DNA of 49,091 nucleotides, from NCBI GenBank assembly GCA_937897365.1, contig CALCOP010000126.1:1-49091 (forward strand). The letters are read 5' to 3'. The position numbers and the translations under genes are program-made. The notes beneath the pieces were generated by a model. That model was not told the DNA's origin, ran no database searches, and saw nothing but the letters and a program-made list of their open reading frames with translations. This document shows, piece by piece, positions 1-6,633 of this stretch. The DNA comes from an uncultured euryarchaeote. GTDB taxonomy: Archaea > Thermoplasmatota > Poseidoniia > Poseidoniales > Poseidoniaceae. Positions within the stretch are counted from its first letter, which is position 1, and every line of letters starts with the position of its first letter.

Positions 1-36
1 GGATGAATTAAGAAAGGAGAAAGCTAAGGCCACTTC

Positions 37-699
37 ATGCCTCTTCTTGCACAATGGGTCCGTCAAAGGCCATGGTTGTCCGCAGGAATAGCTGGTGCTG
101 CTGGAGGAGTGGTAGGGCTTGCAAGTGGCGTTGCAGCCGCAGCTTCAGCAGTCGGTGCCTTTGCCATAGGCAGTGTATCTACGAAAGCAAGGTCACATGA
201 ACACCCTTTACGCCAAAGAATTCTCTCGACTCTGGAACACCATCCAGGTTTGTGCTATCGGGAGTTACAATCGGCCCTTAACGCCGCTAACGGAACCCTT
301 CGCCATCACTTGGATGTATTACAGAGTCGTCGCAGTGTGACGGTCTTACCGGTAAATGGGCGAACATGCTATTTTGCTGGAGCCCCGAGTCAAGTCGAAA
401 TTCTCAGGGGTATTTGTGTTGATGAACAACGTGCTGCTTCTGCTCTACCAATCGGGCTATCACTTGTTCAAAAGTTGATTATTGAAGACATCAAAAAAGA
501 AGGTGTTCCCCGTTCACAGGCATCACTTGCCCGACGTATTGGCCGTTCGCGCGCATCGGTTCATTCTGCTGTAAAGGTACTTCGCAGAAGAGGCATACTT
601 CGCGAAGACCGGATTGAGATGATGCCACACATTGACATGGAAATTGAATGGCATGGAACAAAGGGCATCGATTATGATTGGCAAGACGAGAGAAGATAA
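37..699 (+). CDS. Membrane-anchored protein with two winged-helix domains, putative transcription regulator
   Basis: The 220-residue product begins with a short basic segment and a Gly/Ala-rich hydrophobic stretch (about residues 13-48), long enough for one membrane helix or a tight hairpin. Two winged-helix-like regions follow. The first (about 55-118) contains the pattern YRELQSAL-NGTLRHHLDVL; the second (about 140-200) contains SQASLARRIGRSRASVHSAVKVL. Both resemble ArsR/MarR-type DNA-reading helices. The ATG follows AAGG at about 7 bases. The next gene also encodes a two-winged-helix protein in the same direction, so the pair may be co-regulated. I infer a membrane-tethered DNA-binding regulator; ligand and targets cannot be read from the sequence. 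The hydrophobic stretch could also mediate oligomerisation rather than span the membrane. Confidence 0.7.
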   Translation: MPLLAQWVRQRPWLSAGIAGAAGGVVGLASGVAAAASAVGAFAIGSVSTKARSHEHPLRQRILSTLEHHPGLCYRELQSALNAANGTLRHHLDVLQSRRSVTVLPVNGRTCYFAGAPSQVEILRGICVDEQRAASALPIGLSLVQKLIIEDIKKEGVPRSQASLARRIGRSRASVHSAVKVLRRRGILREDRIEMMPHIDMEIEWHGTKGIDYDWQDERR

Positions 700-778
700 A
701 TTCTCTATTTTTCGGCTCTTGAGAGACAAATAATGCATAGCCTTCAAAGACCTTCGCCAGAAGCAAAAACTGGGTATC

Positions 779-1888
779 ATGTTTAGCGTTCGATTAACCG
801 AGGTAGCCTTACCAACCAGCGAGCGTGAAATCGACAACCTTGTTGGTTGGTTTATCGACACACTGAGCCTTGTTCGCAAACGTGGAGAGGCCACTGCCGA
901 TCAAGGAACTGCCGGCCCAGTTCACCGGTTGTTGAGGGACTATCTTTTCGCTCAACCGGATATCAGTTGGGATGCACAGATGTTAGCAGATGAATTAGCC
1001 TTGACACCTGCTTCTTTGAATCACCACCTCACTCGGCTTGTTGAGGCCGGAATAATCGGTTTTTCCAATGAAGGTAAAGGATGGAGAAGATATTTTCTAA
1101 GAGGGGGGTCGCTGGGAAACGCCGTTGAATTTTTTAGCCTCCAGTGCGAAACAATTGTCAAACAACGAATGACTATGCTCGATTCACTTTGGAATCGAGA
1201 AAATCCAAACCTTGGCAATGAGCCAGTTGTAAGCGATAAACCAGCCCTTTGCATAGGCATTGTTGACCATCGGCCTTTGTTGCCGGGGAGTAAAGAAAAT
1301 CTCCTCTCCCAATGGATGGGCGACTTTGGACTACTTGGTGAAAGGCCTGGGAAAGAGGCAAACGCTGAATCCATCTCGGTACAATTATTTCAATTACTCC
1401 TCAACAGAAACGTACCACTTTCATTAGATGAAGCAAGTGAACTTCTCGGTGAACAAAAACCCCGTCTTGGTAGAATCCTTGAGCGTTTTCGTGCGACGGG
1501 GATGGTTCAACGAGTTCCAAGAATCGACCGATTGAATGTAACACTTTGGACCGCAATGACCACTCAGTATCAACGACGAGGTGAAGACTGGATGTTGAAA
1601 AAAGGTGGTTTTCAAAGAATACTCAACACAAAACAACAATCATCGATACTCTCAAGCTTGAAAAAAGGAAAATTGAAAGTCGAAGATATTGAAAAATATA
1701 CGCAAGGCATTTCAACCGATGAACAAATGCTCTTACTCAATCTGTTAGGAGGACGTCTACCATTAGGCCATCGTATGGCGGGCTACAGTTCAGGAGAAGT
1801 TCACAGAGAGATTGCTGCAAGAATAGACAGAACCCTACGAAGAATGCGAAGAGTTGCTCAGTTACTTGAGCAAGCAATGGTTTCCTAA
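779..1888 (+). CDS. Two-winged-helix DNA-binding protein of unknown target
   Basis: The 369-residue soluble protein has an N-terminal helix-turn-helix region (about residues 45-108, core DAQMLADELALTPASLNHHL, then a wing ending in RRYFLRGG). A second winged-helix-like region lies at about 200-255 (SLDEASELLGEQKPRLGRIL). The C-terminal third is helical and rich in Arg and Leu. No membrane segment or enzyme motif is visible. It lies 79 bases behind another two-winged-helix gene and just upstream of a tRNA dihydrouridine synthase. The start is ATG at 779, without a convincing Shine-Dalgarno site. A transcription-regulator role is inferred from fold pattern only; I do not recognise a named family. 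Confidence 0.65.
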   Translation: MFSVRLTEVALPTSEREIDNLVGWFIDTLSLVRKRGEATADQGTAGPVHRLLRDYLFAQPDISWDAQMLADELALTPASLNHHLTRLVEAGIIGFSNEGKGWRRYFLRGGSLGNAVEFFSLQCETIVKQRMTMLDSLWNRENPNLGNEPVVSDKPALCIGIVDHRPLLPGSKENLLSQWMGDFGLLGERPGKEANAESISVQLFQLLLNRNVPLSLDEASELLGEQKPRLGRILERFRATGMVQRVPRIDRLNVTLWTAMTTQYQRRGEDWMLKKGGFQRILNTKQQSSILSSLKKGKLKVEDIEKYTQGISTDEQMLLLNLLGGRLPLGHRMAGYSSGEVHREIAARIDRTLRRMRRVAQLLEQAMVS

Positions 1889-1946
1889 GAGGTCATGAAA
1901 TACAAGGAACAGCCAATCCTTGAAAAACAAAGATTCTGAGGCTTTG

Positions 1947-2984
1947 ATGATGAGCGAACACATCGGGGCAAAACCAGGAGCTTGGGAGGGTGAGGCCCGA
2001 CCGCTTTTCCTTGCACCGATGGCAGGTGTTTCCGACCTACCCTTTCGATTACTGGCCAAAGACTGTGGAGCGGATGTCACCATCACTGAATTTACCAACA
2101 GCACCGCACTTACTCGCGAGGCAGCAATGTCTTGGAGGAAAATGGAGTCGCACGCAACAGAAATTCCGTTCATACCCCAAATCTTTGGCGGGGATGCAGG
2201 AGATATGGCCACGGCCGCAGAGATGTTAGCGCCGAGCGCCGATATTATCGATCTCAATTTTGGTTGCCCGGCACCAAAGGTTACCAAAATCTGTGCGGGT
2301 GCAGCCTTAATGGGTGAACCAGAAAATCTCGTATCGATGGTTGATGGAATAATTCAACGCATTGACATTCCCGTAACCGCAAAGATGCGATTGGGTACGG
2401 GCCAAGGTGCAAACAATGCTCTCGACATTTGCAAAGAACTCGAAAATATTGGAACATCTCGGCTGTGTGTCCATGGGCGCACGCTCCGTCAACGATATTC
2501 TGGGGAAGCAGATTGGAATTCTATACGTGATATCGTCGATGGAGTAGAAGTGCCTGTTGTTGCCAATGGAGATGTTGTAGATTCAAAGAGTGCTCAATTG
2601 TGTTTGGAAACCACAGGTGCTGCAGGGCTCATGATTGGCCGTGGCGCAATAGGACGACCGGCGATATTTGGAGAGATTAAGGTCGGATTGGGATGGATGA
2701 AAGAAGAGGATTTACCTTGGATAAGAGACATGGGTGAGGACTGGTATCAGCGGTCTGAAATCGGTCGTGCTTTTGCAACACGAAAGTGGTGCTGGGACAA
2801 ATACATCGAGTATTCACATATGACAATGGGCCTTCAACCACGCTGGATGCAACGCCATGCGGTAGCCTTCACCAAGGGTTTACCGGGTGCAAAAAAAATT
2901 CGTCACATGATGCACGGAGCACCCACGCCTGAAGATTTTGCACATGGCATATCCGACTATTTATCCGCAAATTCAACTGAATAG
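1947..2984 (+). CDS. dus: tRNA-dihydrouridine synthase (DusB/NifR3-like)
   Basis: This is an FMN-dependent enzyme that reduces uridine to dihydrouridine in tRNA. The TIM-barrel start LAPMAGVSDLPFR, the active-site motif NFGCPAPKV (catalytic Cys about residue 107), TAKMRLG, the VHGRT phosphate/FMN region and the late ANGDV and GRGAIGRPAIF motifs are all in family order. Length (about 345 residues) is normal. I chose ATG 1947 (or 1950) over an upstream TTG at 1920 because GAGG lies at 1938-1941, at suitable spacing. The C-terminal helical domain (EYSHMTMGLQPRWMQRHA) is intact. It is closer to the bacterial DusB type than many archaeal Dus proteins. It converges with the FkbM gene, whose stop is only a few bases away. 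Confidence 0.92.
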   Translation: MMSEHIGAKPGAWEGEARPLFLAPMAGVSDLPFRLLAKDCGADVTITEFTNSTALTREAAMSWRKMESHATEIPFIPQIFGGDAGDMATAAEMLAPSADIIDLNFGCPAPKVTKICAGAALMGEPENLVSMVDGIIQRIDIPVTAKMRLGTGQGANNALDICKELENIGTSRLCVHGRTLRQRYSGEADWNSIRDIVDGVEVPVVANGDVVDSKSAQLCLETTGAAGLMIGRGAIGRPAIFGEIKVGLGWMKEEDLPWIRDMGEDWYQRSEIGRAFATRKWCWDKYIEYSHMTMGLQPRWMQRHAVAFTKGLPGAKKIRHMMHGAPTPEDFAHGISDYLSANSTE

Positions 2985-2990
2985 ATTCGA

Positions 2991-3884
2991 TTACAGAAGT
3001 TCAAACGGTGAGGAAGCCAGCTTTTTAGCGGCATCAGCACCGTCGATACAAGCGAGATAATCTCCGTTCGGAATTGGCTGGGTGGAATCCTGTTCCATGA
3101 TTTTTCCGTTCAAATCAATAATTTGGTATCCAGAATCAAACAAAATTTGGAAAACTTCTTCGGAAGTTCGTTGAATGGATTTCAAAATAGTTTCTTGCAG
3201 TTCAAATAAAATATAATCAATCTTTTTCTTCTTCAAAATCGAAGATGAGCCCGACAGGACATCTGATTCAAATCCTTCGACATCAATTTTGAGAAAATGA
3301 ATTCGTTCAAGTTTGAGTTCTTCAAAAACAGCATCCATCGTTCGAACATCAACGAGAATCTTATCCACAGTTGGGCTGTTATCTACATCGCCAAGCGAGT
3401 GATGACCGTGAAAACTTTTGACGTATAATTCCATTTGAGTTTCTTCTTTTCCAAGTGCATAGCGATGAAGTGTGATGTTGGGGTTATTTCTTAATTCCAT
3501 CTGAGATTGAATGGTAGAAATGTTCACTGGGTGGGGTTCGAAAGCGTGGACTTGGTGACAGCGTTCAGCAAACCAGTGACAAACAACTCCCATGTTCGCT
3601 CCAACATCAAAGACGATACTTTTCTTATCAATCAGGGGTTGAATCCTATCAAGCCAAGGTACAGCATCACAGGCTTTGCCTGACATCAAACTCCAGTCAA
3701 GGCGTTCACCATAATTCAAAATTCGCATAAGACCACGTTCCTTGTCGTGTACGAACAGTTGTAAATCACTGCTTGCTATTTTTCGATCAAGCATTGGGTA
3801 GAAAACAAAACGATCAAACAGTCGCTTGGGGGTTCGAAGAGCGTAAAGGAACGCTCGAACGGGGAAACTTCGATTTTTTCTCAT
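2991..3884 (-). CDS. FkbM-family SAM-dependent methyltransferase
   Basis: FkbM enzymes O-methylate sugars or other small groups on glycans and natural products. The SAM-binding signature is clear: IVFDVGANMGVV (motif I), then HAFEPHPVN (acidic loop binding the ribose) and LKIDVEGFESDVLSG (the FkbM-specific D-x-E-G-x-E motif). The protein is about 297 residues with no membrane helix. Two starts are possible: TTG at 3893 preceded by GGGGGA at about 5 bases, or ATG at 3884, about 27 bases from a TATA-like box (3908-3914), which would make the message leaderless. I used the ATG. It lies downstream of uS2 on the same strand, separated by a strong stem-loop, so it may have its own promoter. A role in methylating surface glycans is plausible given the many surface proteins nearby, but is inference. 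Confidence 0.87.
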   Translation of the reverse strand: MRKNRSFPVRAFLYALRTPKRLFDRFVFYPMLDRKIASSDLQLFVHDKERGLMRILNYGERLDWSLMSGKACDAVPWLDRIQPLIDKKSIVFDVGANMGVVCHWFAERCHQVHAFEPHPVNISTIQSQMELRNNPNITLHRYALGKEETQMELYVKSFHGHHSLGDVDNSPTVDKILVDVRTMDAVFEELKLERIHFLKIDVEGFESDVLSGSSSILKKKKIDYILFELQETILKSIQRTSEEVFQILFDSGYQIIDLNGKIMEQDSTQPIPNGDYLACIDGADAAKKLASSPFELL

Positions 3885-3907
3885 CTTTGACAAAAAAATC
3901 CCCCTTA

Positions 3908-3914
3908 GTATATG
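3908..3914 (-). promoter_or_regulatory. TATA-like box for the FkbM gene
   Basis: Read on the minus strand, the sequence CCATATAC lies about 24-30 bases before ATG 3884. That is the spacing at which an archaeal TATA box would place transcription onset at or next to the start codon. It sits just beyond the stem-loop at 3916-3956. Confidence 0.35.
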
Positions 3915-3915
3915 G

Positions 3916-3956
3916 CAACGCTTACTTGTTTATCAGTTACATCAACAAAAGCGTTG
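3916..3956 (-). terminator. Stem-loop between uS2 and FkbM genes, possible terminator or processing site
   Basis: CAACGCTT (3916-3923) and AAGCGTTG (3949-3956) are perfect 8-base inverted arms. Inside them TTGTT (3926-3930) pairs with AACAA (3944-3948) after a 2-base bulge, leaving a 13-base loop. On the uS2 strand it lies just after the uS2 stop and is followed, about 17 bases on, by a run of seven T. This fits a transcription terminator or RNA-processing element separating the ribosomal gene from the methyltransferase gene. A DNA-level operator is an alternative. Confidence 0.45.
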
Positions 3957-3989
3957 AACAAAAGTTAGAGCAATACGCTCTGGAGGACT

Positions 3990-4598
3990 TCAAAATGTGG
4001 ATTGCCATTCTTCCAGATCTTGGGAAGCAGCCCAATCTTCATCGGTCATCTTGCCCCGAACCTTGAGAACTTCACGAGCGAGAAGCCAATAAACCAAAGC
4101 AAGGGAACGACGACCTTTGTTATTTGCAGGAAGCGCAACATCGACGTTACGGAGATTGTTATTTGCGTCAACAATACCCACGATTGGCAAACCTGAGTTC
4201 ACTGCTTCACGTAGTGCTTGTTGGTCAGCGGCTGGATCGGTTACGAACAAAACATCAGGCTCGACATAAGAACGAAGAACAGGGTTTGTCAGTGAGCCGG
4301 GAATGAATCTTCCAACAGCCGCATTCGCTCCAATGGCTTCTGAGAAGAGCCGAGCCGGGCGTTGGCCGTATTGACGAGCAGAAACAACCATGATTCGAGC
4401 AGGGTCATACTTGTTGAGGAACTCGGCAATTGAGCGTATTCGAGAGTCAGTCATGTTAACATCCAAGAGATACAATCCATCTTCACGAACACGTTCGATG
4501 AAGCGTGCCATATCGGCACTCTTTTGCTGAGTACCAATGTTGACAGCATTCTCTTCATAGGATTCGAAGGGCAAGAGTAAGTTCATTTCCTCGGACAT
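3990..4598 (-). CDS. rpsB: Small-subunit ribosomal protein uS2
   Basis: The 202-residue product matches archaeal uS2 throughout: NIGTQQKSADMARFI, LLDVNMTDSRIRSIAEFL, IMVVSARQYGQRPARLF, RFIPGSLTNP, PDVLFVTDP, PIVGIVDANNNLRNVDVALPANNKGRRSLALVYWLLAREVL. It binds the small subunit near the head and platform. The ATG is preceded by GAGG at about 8 bases, and a TATA-like box lies further upstream. In many archaea uS2 sits with other translation or transcription genes; here it stands between a methyltransferase gene and a divergent nuclease gene. The C-terminus is short, without an acidic extension. Confidence 0.96.
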   Translation of the reverse strand: MSEEMNLLLPFESYEENAVNIGTQQKSADMARFIERVREDGLYLLDVNMTDSRIRSIAEFLNKYDPARIMVVSARQYGQRPARLFSEAIGANAAVGRFIPGSLTNPVLRSYVEPDVLFVTDPAADQQALREAVNSGLPIVGIVDANNNLRNVDVALPANNKGRRSLALVYWLLAREVLKVRGKMTDEDWAASQDLEEWQSTF

Positions 4599-4631
4599 GG
4601 TGTTTCCTCAGCATTCGTCCGACTTGGACTC

Positions 4632-4641
4632 CATATTAAAC
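4632..4641 (-). promoter_or_regulatory. TATA-like box upstream of uS2
   Basis: On the minus strand GGTTTAATATGG lies about 35-45 bases before the uS2 ATG. This would place transcription onset roughly 10-15 bases before the start codon, leaving room for the GAGG ribosome-binding site. It lies in the divergent region shared with the Cas4-like gene. Confidence 0.4.
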
Positions 4642-4757
4642 CGCTTCGTAGAGGAGCGGAATGATTTTTTCTTGATGCTCGAGGTGATTTAGGCGGGCTT
4701 ACCATCAAAGAACTCAAAACCTGAGGCATGCCTGTAGACGCATTGGGGGGGTGAGAT

Positions 4758-5936
4758 ATGGGGTTGGTTTCAAGTGGGGATGCGTTACTGAACGCCACTC
4801 TTTCAGAAGACGGGACCTGGCGTGATGCACAGGGAATCGCACTTCCAGTGAGTGCAAGTGATTTGGAACGCTACGAATATTGTCCACTGTCTTGGTCGTT
4901 ATCACGGCAAGGTAATTCTGGCCAGGGTGAAGCCATCGTCGCAGGAATCAAAAGACATGCTCTCATTCATGAAAAAATGAAAGATTTTCAATTCATTCAA
5001 ACGCAAATGCGCCGTTCAGTTACAATTTGGACATGGTGGTTCTCAGTTATCATCGCCTTGACCGTCGATGCCATCGCTTTCAGTTTCATAGATGAAGTGA
5101 CAACACCGTTACTCATGGCCCGATATCTCGCAATGTGGGGGGTCGCAATGCTTATTGTAGGTTCCATAGCGATTTCAGTACCTTGGCGTTCATGGGTCGG
5201 TTTACGAGAAACAATTCCTCGACAAAAAACTAAATTTTTATCTCAAAACAATGATTTTACTCACTTCTGGGAACCGAAAGGCTTCATTGGAGGATGGTTT
5301 GAGGCTGGGCGAGTTGAAGCAAGTCTACTTTTTGGTTCGATCGTACTCGGATTACACGCAATCGCTCTTGCGGGCGCCGATGATCGCAGTCAAGCAACAT
5401 TCATTCTTTTCATCACTGCGATGGCCTGGACATTGGCAGCCTCATGGCAACTCCAACGAATGTTATTATCCGAAAATGCCCTTAGTTCGATGAAAAGTGA
5501 CGTCGGCTTCGAGGCTGAAGATGAAGTGGCTTATTCCGATGGAGATACGACTTCTGACCTCCTGGTTGATCAAGAACTTGGTCTGCGTGGAAAACCTGAC
5601 CAGATTGTCATTGTCGATGGAGAGTTTATTCCGGTCGAACAAAAGACGGGGCGGGTTCCCAAAAACCCTCATCCATCACATCGAATGCAATTACTCGCCT
5701 ATCTTCATCTTGTTGAAAAAAATACCAACAAAAGCTCGCCATACGGTGTCCTACGTTACGGAGAAAAAGACCTTCACCAAATACCCTGGAACGATGTTGC
5801 AAAACAGGAACTGAGAGGTGCTGTTCAAGAAATTCAACGCTTAATGGTCCAAGGAGGGGCATCTCGAAATCATCATCGCCCAGGCAAGTGCAGAAGCTGT
5901 TCACGACTGTATGCCTGCAGTGACTCTCTTTCTTGA
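4758..5936 (+). CDS. Cas4/RecB-like PD-(D/E)XK nuclease with membrane helices inserted in the catalytic domain
   Basis: The Cas4-type elements are present in order. C42 (YEYCPLSW) is the first cluster cysteine and H71 (GIKRHALIH) the N-terminal active-site His. D281 (GKPDQIV), E294-x-K296 (VEQKTG) and Q311 (QLLAYLHL) form the PD-(D/E)XK core. C378, C381 and C387 (CRSC-LYAC) would complete a [4Fe-4S] site. Between H71 and D281, however, lie hydrophobic segments that look like two helical hairpins (about 90-150 and 190-240), with a polar stretch between them. Soluble Cas4 proteins have about 180-220 residues; this one has 392. ATG 4758 follows GGTGAGAT. No cas gene or CRISPR array is in the window, so a CRISPR role is not supported. 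I infer a membrane-bound DNA exonuclease or nickase of the Cas4/Dna2/AddB superfamily. Its stop abuts the stop of the convergent gene. Confidence 0.82.
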   Translation: MGLVSSGDALLNATLSEDGTWRDAQGIALPVSASDLERYEYCPLSWSLSRQGNSGQGEAIVAGIKRHALIHEKMKDFQFIQTQMRRSVTIWTWWFSVIIALTVDAIAFSFIDEVTTPLLMARYLAMWGVAMLIVGSIAISVPWRSWVGLRETIPRQKTKFLSQNNDFTHFWEPKGFIGGWFEAGRVEASLLFGSIVLGLHAIALAGADDRSQATFILFITAMAWTLAASWQLQRMLLSENALSSMKSDVGFEAEDEVAYSDGDTTSDLLVDQELGLRGKPDQIVIVDGEFIPVEQKTGRVPKNPHPSHRMQLLAYLHLVEKNTNKSSPYGVLRYGEKDLHQIPWNDVAKQELRGAVQEIQRLMVQGGASRNHHRPGKCRSCSRLYACSDSLS

Positions 5937-6530
5937 TTAGATACAGTCGGTTTCAAGAGGATATTGGATACACGTACGCTTGAGTGTAATATCGATTCGA
6001 ACGAAATCTTGGACGGCAGCGGTTGCGGTTCCTGCACCGCGAGCAGAAATAATGAGATTCCAATTCCCAGTTTCAAATCCTGAAGTATCGGGTAGAATTT
6101 CATTCGTGATAGGGTCTTGTGAAACACACTCATCAATTTCCCAAACCGTCTGTCCACTGGGAGTCTGTAACTCAGCACGGACGTATCGAGTGAAGTTCTC
6201 AAAACAACCCACAGTCTCTGAAGCAGTAAATCTCGTGTGCCGCCACATGATTAATTCCGAAACGGTTTCGTCCACATAAAAAGTGGTTGAGTTTTCGTAT
6301 ACTTCCCATTCAGTTGGGTTGGTGAATACTTTTTCCAGCTTGAGAACGATTGTCTCAGACTTGGGGTCAGGCTGGCCGCGTAAATGTTCAATGCCCTCAC
6401 GGGCTTGAAGAAGCCCCAAACATCCAGGGCTACTGCTGAGAAGAAAAATCATTACCATGAGGATTGGCATACACCAACTCTTCTTCATGGACAGGCTAAG
6501 TCTCACCCACATATCAATCCAATGTTGCAT
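5937..6530 (-). CDS. Small exported protein, possible lipoprotein
   Basis: The 197-residue protein has an N-terminal hydrophobic segment (about residues 20-40) ending in SSSPGC, which resembles a lipobox with Cys as the anchor. The rest is a predicted soluble beta-rich domain with several cysteines (GCFENF, IDECVS, RTCIQY, TDCI at the C-terminus) that could form disulfides outside the cell. No family is recognised. The start is ATG 6530; an internal Met at residue 15 would shorten the cytosolic lead and give a tidier signal peptide. It is convergent with the Cas4-like gene and lies downstream of a large surface-protein gene on the same strand, about 100 bases away. Confidence 0.6.
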   Translation of the reverse strand: MQHWIDMWVRLSLSMKKSWCMPILMVMIFLLSSSPGCLGLLQAREGIEHLRGQPDPKSETIVLKLEKVFTNPTEWEVYENSTTFYVDETVSELIMWRHTRFTASETVGCFENFTRYVRAELQTPSGQTVWEIDECVSQDPITNEILPDTSGFETGNWNLIISARGAGTATAAVQDFVRIDITLKRTCIQYPLETDCI

Positions 6531-6633
6531 GATACAAGGGTTTGATACCTTAGAGTCTTAGCGGTGTTTGTCCGAATGACGCTAGCGGTTGCCGAGCAAA
6601 AGCAATGACGAACCCTATGAAAGCCGACGGACA

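Noticed and set aside
4758..5936. Cas4-like gene considered as part of a CRISPR-Cas locus
   Set aside because: No cas1, cas2, effector gene or repeat array lies within the window on either side.
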